Below are positions 13,793 through 27,800 of a stretch of 64,000 nucleotides of DNA, in pieces; the first letter of the stretch is position 1, and every line of letters begins with the position of its first letter. The notes below the pieces were generated by a model, which worked only from the letters and a program-made list of their open reading frames with translations, was not told the origin of the DNA and searched no databases. The position numbers were made by a program, and so were the translations under genes. This stretch comes from Litomosoides sigmodontis (lineage: Eukaryota > Nematoda > Chromadorea > Rhabditida > Onchocercidae), in the NCBI GenBank assembly GCA_963070105.1, contig OY718806.1:5167865-5231864 (forward strand), read 5' to 3'.

Positions 13793-16700
13793 TTATTCGG
13801 ATAAAGATTCATCATCGTCCATCATCATTCGTTCATTCATACTCAGAGTTATATGCTTATGAGCACTGAATTCCCTACGCTCTTTCTCTCTCTGTGCATT
13901 CCATGTTTCCGCCAAAAAACTCGGTGCATCCATTGCTATTGCCTTCAGTACCTGAACATTTTTTTATACTTCCATAAATTTCAATTCAATGCTAGATGAT
14001 TGACACATAAAAAAGACAGGGTAATTGATCAAAAACTATTGGCACAAATATAAAATCTACCGCTTTGTTTCCTTTCCCACGAGTTAAAATCGCCATCCTC
14101 ATTTCTGTTCTTGAGTTTGATATGTCATCAGATTTAGCGCTACGGGTACTTTCATCTGTAACACCATAAATGTTAATTTAATAACCTTATTCGGAAATAT
14201 GACCGAAACAACACATTAAAATGAATGAGATACCACGGCGTAATTTCAAACTCAAACACCACTATTTTCGAAATCATATAATGTTACTCTGAAATGAATA
14301 ACACGAAAGTCAAAAATACTTAAAACCAATAAAGTACATACCAAATGCAACGCTTCTATGAAACTTTTGACGTGCAGATGTTGGTACCACTATTTCCGAA
14401 ACTGGTACACTTACAGCACTTGCTCTACTCTGTATAAAGTTCAGCATTTGCGTTAAAAATTTTAAACTTCGGTACTTAGATTCAAATCAATCAATTCAAC
14501 AGTATTACTTAAAAATTGAAGAACGACAAAACCCTCATAAATATTGACAAAAAAACTAGCTTCCATACATATGTTCTTAAATTTCATAAATGAGTCGGTG
14601 ACAAAATATCGCTTCTCCTAGAACAATGAATTAAACTTAATGGAACAGCTTAACATGTATTTATTCAAGCTTAAAGCAATTTTCTGATTTCTTTCCAAAA
14701 TATAGCAACTAAAATAAAGCGCCCGTAACAAAGCTCGTCCGTAACAAATTAATTTTGAAATAAAATTACACAAATATTCAGTTTCCATAATAGAGCTTTT
14801 TTGGTTTACATTTCAAAAGATAATAAAATGAGTAGATTTTATAATAATTTTTTTCTTAATATCGGATGCAGAAGTAGCGTGCATTCAATGAGTACAAGTG
14901 ACACTGTTAACCCAATTCAAAATGTAGTTGTAGCTTTACTAGGGTGCAATTTACAGCACTGCTACAATATATTACTATTTTGTAACATATATTAATAAGA
15001 CCCTAATAGTATTTCGTTCTTAGTGATACGATGAAAAATGGAAAGCCAAGTAATTTCAAAGATATAAGAAAAACCTATGAGAGATACAGGGTTATGAAGA
15101 TGACGAGTACCAAGAACGACAGTAAGACGAGTAATGCTTACCTGCATCGCTTCTGCAATAATTTGCTCAAGTTGACGCACAAATAATTCGTCTTCTGGTA
15201 GCAGAACACGATTTGTATGCACACGAACGCTTTCATTTTCATCATAAATTGATACAACAATTCCTTTACTGCAAGGTCATGAATGTATTATATCTTCCTT
15301 GACCAAAGAATAATTTTTAGCGCTGATTGACTTTATACATCGAAAATTTGCTTGACATAGCTTTTAACCAGGACAACAGATTTAAGTAGGAGGTTAATAT
15401 TAGTATGCGTATGTTCTAGCGATAGAAGTCCACCAAGAATGTTTCTTGTTGCAAATAACCTCCTTAACCTTCCAAGCTTCAAATTTATGGTTTTGATTCT
15501 AATTTCTAAAAACACCTGGTCCACACAATAAATGCTGATAATTCAAGTCCCATCACGTACTATAAGTTGAGATAAGTGTCCTCTTTTTCCTATTGCCATC
15601 ATATTTGAGGCACACAGCTGTTAATTTTAATACCGACTTAATTCAAATAATCAACTTCAGTGAATTTCACTATTGTTAAATAATTATGTAAATTACCATA
15701 ACACTAAAGCACGATAAATATGAGAAACCTAATGTAGACCGATTTCTTGTTAAAATAATGTTCATAGATGGACATCGATTTATACATAAATATCTCACGA
15801 TTAGAACACTAATGTTACGTTTAATGAAATTTCTGCTACAAACCCGTTATTGATTTCCTCATCCCCGCCTGCTTCAGTTACAGAATTTATTTTTCGTGGT
15901 TCTTCCTCTTCATCCATTACCTCATCTGTTTGATGAGTTACTTTCCCTTCACACGCCGCATCTACCTAAATAGGAATGATTAAAAACATCCTTGAACATG
16001 TAAATTTTGCTAACTTCATTATAAATATTCTTGTATTTCCACCATGTTCATTTCTTCCTTGCAATTTCAACTTGCGAATCAATGATTGTGATTCAGCGCT
16101 ATAATGACTAGAGAAGATATCCAGCAGTAATGGCATCACAAATTAAACAGAAACTCATGCCTTTTCCATGAAAACATTCATCAAAATCATGGCAGTGGCA
16201 TGTCGAGTACTCGCCGACTTCGCAAAACGCAGCAAATTGCTATCTTGCAAAGGAAATTTGATTATATTTGCAACCAACTAATCAAATCATAAATTTGAAA
16301 AGCCCCTGCATTTGAGCTTGAAAATACAGACTACAGCACATCCATTTTTGTCATGATACAGGTCGTTCAAATAATAAATGAAATCAGTGAGAACAACAGA
16401 GTAATTTTAAAACAAGGAGAATACCATTTCTCTGTACTGCTGTTGGATTCCATCAACAATTCTTTGTGCTTCGTCGAAAGATTTTGGGATTTTGTTGCCT
16501 TTTCGCACATAGTCATTCATCTCATCCACGCGGAAACGTACCTTAACGTATTTAAAAATTAGTACACGAAATGTAACGAAGTCTGATATGATGATTATAT
16601 GAGTAAATTAGCATTAACGTACATCTTTGGGAAAAGCAATATCGCGAACTTTGAATGCTTCTTCTTTAGCCAACAAGTAACGATAAAAATATGCTAAGAA

Positions 16701-19700
16701 GCAATCCAATTTTTTCTTGGATGAACCAGTATTAAAATATTCGCCACAAACTAGAAGTAATTCGCATACAAGACCAATTCGTGTCAGATTATTCCAATCA
16801 TCCAACATTGGATCGAAAGCACCAAAAGTGATCAACTGATATAAAGTCTAAACAGTAAATTTTAAGTCGATATCAACCGTGAAGCGTACATTAAGATTGC
16901 ACCTTTTAGTCTGTCGTATTAGCATGAAATTCTACTTTCTAAGCTTGCGCATAAAATTTTGGACAAATATACTCCTTGCGCTTCGATATGATTCAGTTCA
17001 TTCTTACAATGCGATAAGCATTTCGATGAGGTATAATCATCGCAGAATTGAACAAATTTTAGTACATTTCTTGCCTCTGTGCCCTATGTTGATTAAAGAG
17101 AATAAGATGGCTTTCCAGTAATACCTTAAATATAATAGGAGAGTCGCACACACTGTAATTATAGAGTTGACCTAAAAATATCACTGAGAGCACTGTGCTT
17201 TGGTTAAGAGATGGACTATTTATCTCTAAAGCGATGCGAATATCCTCAAGCGTTGTATCGAGTACGCGAATGCCTTAAAACTTATATTTTAATTAACACA
17301 TAAATATAACAGAAGAGTCGCAGTAAACAAGTTAAATTTCATGTGTCATGAATGCGACTATGATAAGGAGAAAATACTAATGAAGATGCTAACATCAGTT
17401 TTCTATTGAATGAAACTTACCAATCCAATCATGACATGCTGAAAGCGCTGCTATAAGTGAAGCAAGATATGGCACATTATTGTACCGTGGTAGAGATGGA
17501 TTACTGAGACACTCAACTGCATAATCTAAATATACTGAATATTTTAAACAGTATAATTGCGAAATCAGCCTCCCCTCCTAAACCAATGTAACGTTTAATT
17601 ATAGGTCCAAAATAATCAGCTATATTCTCTAAACCCACTACATGTAAAACATGTTTTTTGGAACCAAAATAAACTAACTAGCATAAACGGGATCAGACCA
17701 ATCCAATTTCCTAAAACACCGTATGGTTATTTCCATTCGGCAACGTGATAAATTACTTATCAAATAACGAATAAAGTCTTGAAATGGATCGCTTGCAAAC
17801 TTCGGTTTTTCTTCGACTGCTGGTGGGATACAAGTATAGAACGCATTATCTATCAGCATCTAGAAATATAAAAACATAAAATTGAAGCTAAAAATACTTT
17901 ACGTATTAAACATACTAAAACCATGTATTTATTTCAAATTGAAGTACTATAGGCACATAACAATAAGAAAAGAATGAGAGTTTCTCTTAATAAAATCCAG
18001 AATCTTCCCTCCCTCTACTCTCAGACATTAAATTACCTGTTGGCGCGGATCATTAACACGATCACGTTTCTTCATCATAACTCCCAGTAAGATTTTCATT
18101 TTTCCATGACTATCTGTTGAACGGTATAAAAACTGTCCCATCGAATCAACCATTGCACAGCACATGTCGATGTTGTGACCACGAAAGTCAAAAAGTACCA
18201 TCCGCAAACAAGAAAGGCCTTCGCCTTTCGGTATGACCCCAAACTTAACCTAAACATATACTTGTTCCGAAACCGAAAATTTATAAACAAATCTTATTAA
18301 CAAAAAACTATTAACGACATTATCTGCTTAAGACATTATCATCTCTCCGGTGAAAATGATCTTTAAAATATAAATCTACTGAATGACAAGATACTAACAT
18401 CAATTACAAAGAGAATCAAAACACAACAGCCATACTACAAACCAGTTCAGAGATAAACCGAGCACATCTTATTTTCCAGTCCACACGCTGTTTTTTCCTA
18501 TTCTGAATAGCTGCTCGAAACTGCTGAAGCAATGAATGAGAAAGTTCAAGGGCCAAATCTGGCATCACTGGTTCTAGTGTTGCTACCAAACGCCCATAGA
18601 ATGGCAGCAAATCTAACCGATTTCGATATTGTTCCAGCATCACTAAACAAAAGCAAAACTTGTAGGAACAAAGTACACGACCTCAAATGAATTACTTCAA
18701 AAATATTTTATTTAGCATGAACCAAACTCCTTTGTCGGGAAAATTGAGATAAATTTAACACAAATTATAGTCCATTATAAATATCGTCATCAAAAAGATC
18801 ATTTACATCAACTTATATAATGTAGTCGGTGACACAAAGCAATTAACCTTTTTGTGATCTTAGCAAAATTGACCTCATACGTCTATATGCTTACTTCTCA
18901 CTACATCCTTTCTTCTAAGATACCCTTAACTCACCATTTCATCATCGAATGTAAATTTTCTTTTCGTACCATATCAAACTCCTAATAACTCATTAACGTT
19001 AATTAAGCCACTCCTACTCACAACTGTCTATAAACCTCTTGGTTCTGTAGGAATGCCTCCTCCCTTTTCTTCTGCTTGCTTCTTTAAGCATTGCTTAATT
19101 TTTCCTCCACTACTCAATTTTATCAACCCTTCACATTCTTAATCTCATCTTCAATTACTAATTGCTCCTTTTCATGCAACGATCATTTTGTACTACTTCG
19201 AAACCTCAATCCTCAAGTACTATTCCTTTGCTCAAGCTTCTATTACTGAAACTGAATAAATTCCTAATGAACCTTTAAAAAGCAGAATTTGTTGTGGATC
19301 TATAAACCATACAAAATATTCAACTTCTAAAACGTTCACAACACTCCTAGCTAATTTAGCTAATTTCGTTTACACCTAATTTCGTTAATATTGTAACCAA
19401 ACATTCTCAAAAACAAATTAACTTCGATTTCAAAATTTTACTTTGACAGAGTTTTTTCCTGTTATTTCTGGTGTTCAAATTAGTAACAAAATCAAGTGCG
19501 GCCTTATCGATTAAGTCTCTATTGATTAGCCATGGGAGCTCTTCCATAAATGCAATCATCATGAGCTTCAAGTCTTGTCCAGATATTCTTGGCAATTCAG
19601 TACTGTTCGCAGCGGATGATGGATCCATTTCATTCAAATCCATTTTTGTTTCTTCATCTTCGACATCTAAAAAATAGATTTAAGTAACAAATGTGAAACC

Positions 19701-22700
19701 AGGTAAATATAGAAATATACGCGAATGATAGAAAAAATGCAAAACAAAACTCTCTCAAAAAGTCGCAAGTTACAACCGCAAATTATGGTACTCTGTATTT
19801 ATTGTGAAATTAGTCCGTTTGACAGTGCTTAACCAACGTCCAACAGAATAACAATCATTTGTTTTAATGTCTACCCCCATTTTATAAACCAGTGCTTTTT
19901 CATTTCACACCGACTGATTTTCATTCACACATTTCACACAATTACAAAAGTTAAAATAACATGGCATTGCTGTCTTTTAACAAATCTATGAAATTTTCGC
20001 TGTAGGCTTGATGTGTATTTAAAGAAAAAATTCCTTAGCTAAAACATGACATATAAGAAAACTTAATTTTGATTTCCTTTACAAGTTAGCCAGATTGGAA
20101 AGTGGAACAGCAAAATAAATTACTGCCCCTTATTTAAAATCAGAGTTAAACGCAGTTTGAATATTATAAGTTTCATATCAAAAGCAAAAGAAATTTAAAA
20201 ACGAACCCTCACTATGATCATCACCTTCATCTTCAATTTCCTCAGCAATTGTGTCCAAATCACTTAAATCGACATCTTCAATCTTCCCCTCAACTAGGTC
20301 TAAGGTTCGCCGTTCCGATTCCTACAAAATGACAGTTAACGGTTTTTAAAACGCATAGCTCCTTTTAAAAACCATTCGGATTATGTGTTTAATATTTTAC
20401 TCCTAGGAAACTCCCTGCAATGTAAGCGTGGCATCAACTTGGTTGGAACAAAAAAACATTAACGGTGTTTTACTCGGCTTGTGAAATATAAAAGTCCTGT
20501 GCCATCTTTCTGAGAATGTTATGTTTTATTGTGTAAGAAATGCAGTTTGCTGTTCGAAGAAATGTTTCATCGATTGACCTAGATCTAGTACAACTTTCAT
20601 TCTCATCCTTTGTGTCAAAACACATAAATTACTTGAAAAAGAATTGCCGGAACAATTTGTCGAAGTTCCATCCTTGTTTCATAAAACTGTCGAGTGTCTT
20701 CGTCTGGCCATATAGTAATGGTTCCTTCTTGTAAAGCACGGCTGAGAGCTAATGCAGAAACCTCTTCCTCTTCATCTTCGCTCTGCATTTCACATCTTTT
20801 TCATGGTGCGCATGGTAATATTAAAATGTACCGACATTTACATATGGATTCAGCTCATAAATTTAAGCCCACCAAATAAATTTCCTCCTAACTTCCTAAC
20901 TTTCCTCCTGACATCAAGTATAGCCTCAAATACACTAGCAACAACTAAAAATTAAAGTGACCTGCTCTTCTTTCATCGCTTCCATCTCAACACCCAAATA
21001 TTCACTGAGCTGAGTTCCACTCGCCAAAACTTTTTCATAACGCGCACGTGCCTCTTCTAAATGATTTCGATCTTCAGAAGATGCATCCCCTCGCGTTCGT
21101 GTCTGACGTTTAATTGAGAGCAGTAACTGATTCATTTGAAGCAAGTCCTATAAAAACCACAAAGTAGTTTACATCGTACGCCTCAGCTAAATCCAACCTT
21201 CATAATTCAAAATCTTTGAAAAAAAATGTCGACTTCCCCATGGTTCAGCGACATCAAGATTACTGCACATCACTCTTCTTTCGGAAAACATTTACTCAAC
21301 GATACGTGCATGCTGCCTATCAATATCAACAGACACAGTGAACATCGAGAATGACTGGAGATAAAAGACAACTAGGACACAGATTGTTGGACATAAACAC
21401 TAGGCAGCAATTGGCAAAATCCATAATCCATACATAAAGTAAGAGGTTACGAGCTAAGAATTCGCTTGCCTGTTTGATGTGATTCACTAATGATGTCCGA
21501 TAATCCAGGAGAAGCTGAGCGAATGTTTTTTTGTGATCAGTAGATATCACTGGTGTTTGCGGCAATTCAATGTTTGTAGTCGATGCGAACTACAAAACGA
21601 TACCCTCAACAAAAACAGCAATTCTCATCATTCTGTGATAAATGAGGGAAACTTAAATTCAGGCTTATGAGAAAACCAATATTACCATAATTAACTGCCC
21701 AGCAATGCAAAACAACTTTTATAACACCGATCTTGCTAAAACAGGTGAGCACGACAGGTGCATCCAAACTTATCGGTTAGCTTCATGTTTGCAATAAACA
21801 TGTCATTACGCTGCGATTTCAAAGCAAAAGTTTTGGCCATCACATAAAACTGACGATATAGTTCGATCTGCACAGATAATCCCCTTCGAACAATCAGGTC
21901 TTATCATAAAACAATCACAAATGCTAGCTTATACACTGTAGTTCAATGTGAAATGTGTTTAACTTTTCAACGCAGTGAATACTACTAATGAATACCTGTT
22001 CCACTGAATAAGGATGCAAGCCTAGTACATCAACATTCATGACTTTACAGAATGGCAATAAAATTGGAATGTTGACATGTTCGGTTCTGTCAGTAAGTGT
22101 AAGGAATGAAATTGTAGACCCCAGCAGTTGAATGCCTTCCTTTCCGAAAACACCATGAAGACAAAGTTCTGCCAGTAATCTGAAATGCAATTTATTTTAC
22201 GAAGGACAACAAGCCTATGATAGTAAACTAAATAACTTGACAAGTTCACTTAATAATTTATTGTACAGAAAAACTCAAAAAATAACTGAATAAGGCTGTT
22301 AACATAATTAAGATAAGCATAAACATGTAAATAAGTATCTACTGCGTCATGCATTTATCAGTAAATCAAACCTGATATCGACACGCAGTTTGGAAGGATT
22401 TTGAATTTTGTCATTTCGCTTTGATGGCAACAATTTCCGGAACTCCAGAAGCAACAGAGAAGAGAACTCTGCATAGTAACATGATAAATGCACACAGACC
22501 GTCACAACAGCGCGTATATCACTATATTTTATTTTTGCCTCGGCAACTGTAATAGCCATTTCCTCCACAAATTTTGATAAATTAACCTGCAAAAAACTTT
22601 CCAAAATGTTGTAAAAAAAGAAAATTTCAAAAAAATCAATTGTTGCCACTGCGTAAGTTGTCCAAAAAAAGCTCAGTTCGTTCCCATATACAAGTCAGTA

Positions 22701-23072
22701 TTGAGTCGTACCATTATCCACGCAAAAAGGCACTTCGACAAATGAGCATAGTTACAATTAAACATCAGAGGAAAAAAGTAGGCAGATAAATATATTGTGC
22801 AGCAAAATCCAGTACCATAAATCAAAAAAAAAGAGTGGATAACTCACTTTATCTATATCTTGCAAAATAGATGACAGCTGTATGCACCCAATATTTTTTA
22901 ATTTCTTCATGAAAGCTGTAGTTCGTTTTAACGCACTGTCCATTTTTCGAAGTTGCTCTTCGGACAATGGAACAGCATTTTCTAACTTCTTTCGATCATC
23001 GAGCTGACATTTCACTCTATTTTCCACTTCTTCTACATGAATTCGTAAACGTTCTTCCATTGTTTCAGTCAT
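13793..23072 (-). CDS. smg-3: UPF2/SMG-3, nonsense-mediated mRNA decay factor
   Basis: I place 21 exons on the minus strand: 22848-23072, 22372-22586, 21996-22179, exon 4 from 21867, 21470-21589, 20962-21147, 20633-20782, 20213-20321, 19442-19666, 18443-18642, 18037-18249, 17679-17859, 17421-17525, 17125-17273, 16623-16847, 16425-16541, 15844-15965, 15142-15268, 14342-14429, 14061-14155 and 13793-13951. The product is about 1072 residues. Three MIF4G domains are recognisable: first with NLSKFVEEM and AELCLHGVF, second with INRDLIDKAALDFVTNLNT and RLDLLPFYGRLVATLEP, third with LEDIRIALEI and SSKKKLDCFLAYFYRYL. An acidic stretch and the C-terminal UPF1-binding region follow (LTRGKGNKA, then FLAETWNAQREKERREF). 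UPF2 bridges UPF1 and UPF3 on exon-junction-marked transcripts. Exon 4 is either 24 nt with donor GTGATG at 21843, which closes phase, or about 98 nt, which does not. Intron 5 has a GC donor. An acceptor directly before the ATG suggests trans-splicing. Confidence 0.95.
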
Positions 23073-23073
23073 C

Positions 23074-23075
23074 CT
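23074..23075 (-). promoter_or_regulatory. Candidate spliced-leader acceptor of UPF2
   Basis: On the minus strand a T-rich run ends in ATTTAG one base before the start codon ATG at 23072. In nematodes an acceptor this close to the start normally receives a spliced leader. It could instead be a cis acceptor joined to an undetected upstream exon. Confidence 0.5.
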
Positions 23076-24818
23076 AAATACATACTCAAAAAAATAGTAT
23101 ATTAAAAATACCGCACGTTTCAATAATTTTTCTGTATATCCAGTTCTATCAGGGTAGTGATCCCAAAAATATGTTACTTCCACTTCAGCCTATCGATGAT
23201 CATAAGCTCAGATACTACTTTTTCCTGATTTCATTTCAGTTCCAGAAAACACTAAGCAAAAAAAAGCGCAAATACATAAGGAGTCTGAACAAGAGCGAAA
23301 ATTGTTTACAACAGGTGAGACATAACTGAAAATTTAAAGATAACTGGTATAACCTAAGCTATTACCTGGTCTTCTACTGTCCTAGCCCATAGCACACATG
23401 ACTACAACAACCTCTGGCGTATCATAGAGAACTCCTCCACCAACCTCAGAGCAGATCAATCAAGAAAGGCAGCAATAACCCATCTGCTTCAGAACAATGT
23501 CCTAGGCGTTTCATTCCACTGTGGGTTTGCTGTGCAAATGTTCTGTCCTGTGGGGCGAACGGTAAAAATCTGCTTTTGTTTTCTACACTTCCTAACTTCT
23601 GATTTGTTACTAAGTTTGAGCCAGAAGATAGCGCTATTATCAGAATTGGAAATAAAATAAGGATTATTAAGAATAGCTCACTTTCACCCGAAATTTATTA
23701 TTTACGAAAATTTTTGGCCTGCTTCAATAATTTTCATTGTCATGGCTTTCAAGATGAACGACCCGGCAGAATTAGATAAATCTGGAATTTAATTTTACAT
23801 TTTATCCTGCACATTAAGTTAAAAGCAACAGCTGCTTCATCTATGCGTTAGTTCTCGAAGTGATCACTCATAATTTGTTATTTGAACTTTTTTTCTTTCC
23901 GCTAGTTTGATAATCGTTATTTGATACTAACTTTTGTTGAATGTTAATGGAAGATGACGATCATCAAACAAAAAAGTTCGAATAACAAAGGAATAATCGC
24001 ACTTCGTTAGTGCTGTTGATTAACTGAATCTTTTTTGCGTCTTTTCCTTCCTTATTAAATAAGGGCACGTTTTTAGTTGAAGACCGTTTGAAACACATAG
24101 CTCACTAGAGATTTGAGTGTTGCAGTATGTTATCGTGAAATGTGAAGTGGAGGACATTGATGCGACAGGTATACATGAGTTCGGTGGAAGACAACACAGA
24201 GATAAGGTAATCAGGAATTAGCGTATTTCCGGAATTGCTTAGTGTTTCACGGAAAGTGAACTAATGTAACTGATACATCACCCACATATAGAGTCGAATC
24301 ACTAAGCAAAATGTGGGAACAATGAACAATTTGTCCGTACATGCATGTGTATATGCATGCACTTGTGCTCGCATTGTCTTTTCTATAGGTTCAGGTCTCA
24401 GAGGAAGATTTTGGATTTGAAACCTTTCGATTAAAACATATAGTTTTGAAGCATGAAACGTATAACTTTTTAATGTATATAAAAAATGCACATGCATGTG
24501 ATAATAATTTCAAGTAACTGAATAATTTCATTTTAAAATTATGTTTTGATTATGTAAATGTTTGTTTAGGGTGACTGCTATCTTCATGATGTTCGATTTG
24601 GTTACTATGATATCATAGAGCTGTGCTCTAACATTTTGTTCTATGTTTTATCAAAATTTTTGGAGCAAGCAAATGATTGACTTTGAGTCTTCCAGATAAT
24701 AAAGAACATGGAAAACAAAATTCTGAATAAATAAAAAGATTTGGAAAATCAGAACTTCTTTTGAAGGATTTAGTAAACAGGGCTTAAAAGCTTTCTTCTG
24801 TCAAATAATCTGTTAAAT
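23076..24818. other. Intergenic region between UPF2 and the MAM gene
   Basis: It should hold the UPF2 promoter and the 3' untranslated region of the MAM gene, both on the minus strand. The minus-strand frame at 22758-23183 extends past the start I chose for UPF2, but it is crossed by an acceptor. An interrupted inverted repeat lies at 23874-23989. No gene seen. Confidence 0.5.
23874..23989. repeat. Interrupted inverted repeat, MITE-like
   Basis: TTTGTTATTTGAACTTTTTT at 23874-23893 pairs with the complement of AAAAAAGTTCGAATAACAAA at about 23970-23989 with one mismatch. Inside it GTTTGATAATCG pairs imperfectly with CGATCATCAAAC. The left arm has a 12-nt insertion. No target-site duplication was established. 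Confidence 0.55.
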
Positions 24819-27800
24819 TTACGGTGAACAAACAAGATTATTGTCAACATCAGTAACAGTAATATTTGTAATGGAAACACGAGCACTTCTAGAACTATCA
24901 ACAAGTTTTGCAACCATGTAAAACTTTGTGTCGCTGGGTAGTACTTCCATGAAATCATGATGCCAATCCTGTCCTACGCTATCGCCTCCAACTTTGAAAC
25001 AATTGTCTAATTCTCGATTGATACTATCATGACACACAAATACCGAAGATGTATTCTCCTAAAACAATATTTTTAAGAAAACTTGATAATCGCTTCACCC
25101 AACTTGTCTTTGCTCTTACATTAGTTTTCTAACCAACCATTATGTTTAAAAAGTTGTGCTACTAATTCCTTAATATTCTCATCAAACAAAATTTAAAATG
25201 TAATGCTTTGAGATAAGCACGTAGAGAAACTTACTTCATTCCGATACAAAAAATGAATTCTCGCAGCAGTATTCAGACGGAAAGTTGGTGATTCAAGTAC
25301 TGCTACTTTACCCCTTTTAAATAAAAATGCGGTAACAGCGTCATCTTGTGCTTTGAAGTTGCTTTGAGAGAGAGCAATTCGACCGGAACTGTATAGACAC
25401 GTTTGACCTGAAAATTTTACAACAGCTTTCAGATATTCATTTCTGATATATGAATCTGTTCAGTAAGCAAACGGCACAAATATTTTCACCTTCTCTGAAG
25501 TTACAAGAAAGAAGTCGGCAAACATTTGGGTCAGGTATTTGAGCTAATCCAGAACCAAATAAACGCACACCGTAGTGACGTATTACTGACGGACATACGT
25601 CACCCTGAAAATGGTACGAAAACTTCATTTTATAACAAAATGCCATGAGAGCATTTGGATTCCAAACTTCAGTTTGCAAAGAAAATAGAATATACCCACA
25701 AAAAACAATTTAAATCTTTTTAGCTTTTTTCTTAGTCTTTTTTGATTTCTAGGATCATTCTCATTAAAAAAATGGCAAATTATATTTAGCACTAAAATGC
25801 CCACTACTATAGTTCTTACCGTAACTACTAGATCATCAATCAATGCCATTCCTTGAGAAGATGATTCAGCTTTTAAAGCAATTCGCACAGGATGATTTAT
25901 TTTCGGTAGATCAACTAATGCCGGACCCGGCTGTTTTAGAACTATTTTTTGGCAGTCAACCGCTTCCGAAGCTTTATCCTCAAGCAAGCAAATATCCAGG
26001 CGAGTGTTACCGCTAAGCCAGAATCTGAAATGTTTTTATAATGAGCTCTCTATAAAATCTAAATGTCGCAGCTAAATTATTTTGATAACCGGTTGGCGCA
26101 AAGTTTACTACATGAATTATCAACCAGTAATAAAATGATTCTTTTTTTGTTTTAAAAAGAGAACGATGGTAGCAAATTGCGAAAATAACTGTATAGCTCT
26201 GTGACAAACGACAGTGAGTTTTCATGCATGAATGAACGCCTTATAGGTATATTTCAAAAATACTTCTAATTTTGAAACAAACATTAACGAACACCTAAAT
26301 GTGAGCGTAGTTTGACTGATAATGCAACGTATTGGTTCTGTGATTAACGTTGATATCTGACCAGATTTCAATCGGACAAGAGCAAATTCGCCATCTAAAT
26401 GAAATGCAATCGTTTGTTTCACGTACTTCAGTAATTATTCAGCCCTTTCATTACAAAAAAAATCCTACCTGGCAATTCGGAACTGCCGGTAAGGGAAATA
26501 AATTTATGTTTATCAAATGGCGTGGTACCAATTTGCCATGCCGCTTCCGCTTGTTCATGATTTGCCCACATGCAATCTACGGCACGTCTTTCGAACGAGC
26601 AATCCAAATCCTAAAAATTAAATGTTTGTGATTTTATTCGATCATTCGAAGAAAGAAATATAAGTTTACAATGTAGGGAAATATGAATCAATTTAGAATG
26701 AAATGGATTCTTCAGAAATACTTAAAATTTGAGCACTTGTCATGCATTAGTTTTACTGGCACTAATTATACTTGGAAAATGCTTATTACACTATGAAGCT
26801 TTCTCACTTTCGCAGAAAATATGGGCCTTTGCATCAGTGCACTAAGCATTGGCGTTGGATAGAAGTTGTCGCCGAGATCCCAAGCATTTACTGCTTCACT
26901 ACAAAACGTCGCTTCATAACTTATGTCATCGATTGCAATAAAGTTGTCGTAATCACTGTTGACACTTTTCACTTCAATTGTTATCTGTAAAAAAGATTTT
27001 TTTTAATTAATAGCTATTAAATACGGTCGCGTAAGGTGTTTGAAAATTTATATGAATTTGCCAAATTTAATAACTCTTTTGTAAAGGAATTTTCCTATTA
27101 ATTTATCAAACATCGAATGAATTGAAAAATCGCAAATTGCGGTTAAACATATAGTTCAGTTCAGTTAAAACATATAGTTCGTAAGTTCAGTTAATTCGTT
27201 ATTTTAACGAAAAACTTAGAAAATTACTGTGAATGTTGACGGCTTGCCGAATTTTATGCTGACAAGGGCAGGCGATAAAGCCATCGGCGCCAAATAACAT
27301 TCCCCTGCGTTTAGCGAATGATCTCGAGCACAGATTTCCAAAGTCACATCACGCGTTGCCCAGAATCTATTCTCATACTTCATTCATCAATAAAAGTTTG
27401 AAATAACAAGTAACAAACGTACCTAGAGGCAAAAAGTAATTGAATAACAGCAATTGGATTTCGGTCCCACATATACTTTAAAAAAGCGACCTATACTACA
27501 ACAAGGTCTTAATTGAGGAAATAACAACCTGAAGTTAAACTTAGATGTATTCTCTGCTTGGCAGTCGATTGGATCAGACTGCAAAACATTAAAAGGGCCA
27601 TGGCGATTCTGTTCAATGTACATGAATAGAAAGGGCGCTTCTGGCACTGGTAGAGCACCGGTTGCATTGAACATTAATTCATTGCCCGGTGATTCATCAG
27701 CTACTTGCCACATCTGCGGAATTCTCAGTAACTTCTAGTCATCTCTCATTCAAAAATTTTTAAATTGCATCACACACTGAAACTCTTATTTCCACATATC

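Noticed and set aside
24770..24958. Minus-strand frame with a strongly hydrophobic stretch that could look like a C-terminal membrane anchor of the MAM protein
   Set aside because: The phase set by exon 15 and the MAM-like pattern select the other frame, which ends NNLVCSP at 24819. The hydrophobic frame is a shadow.
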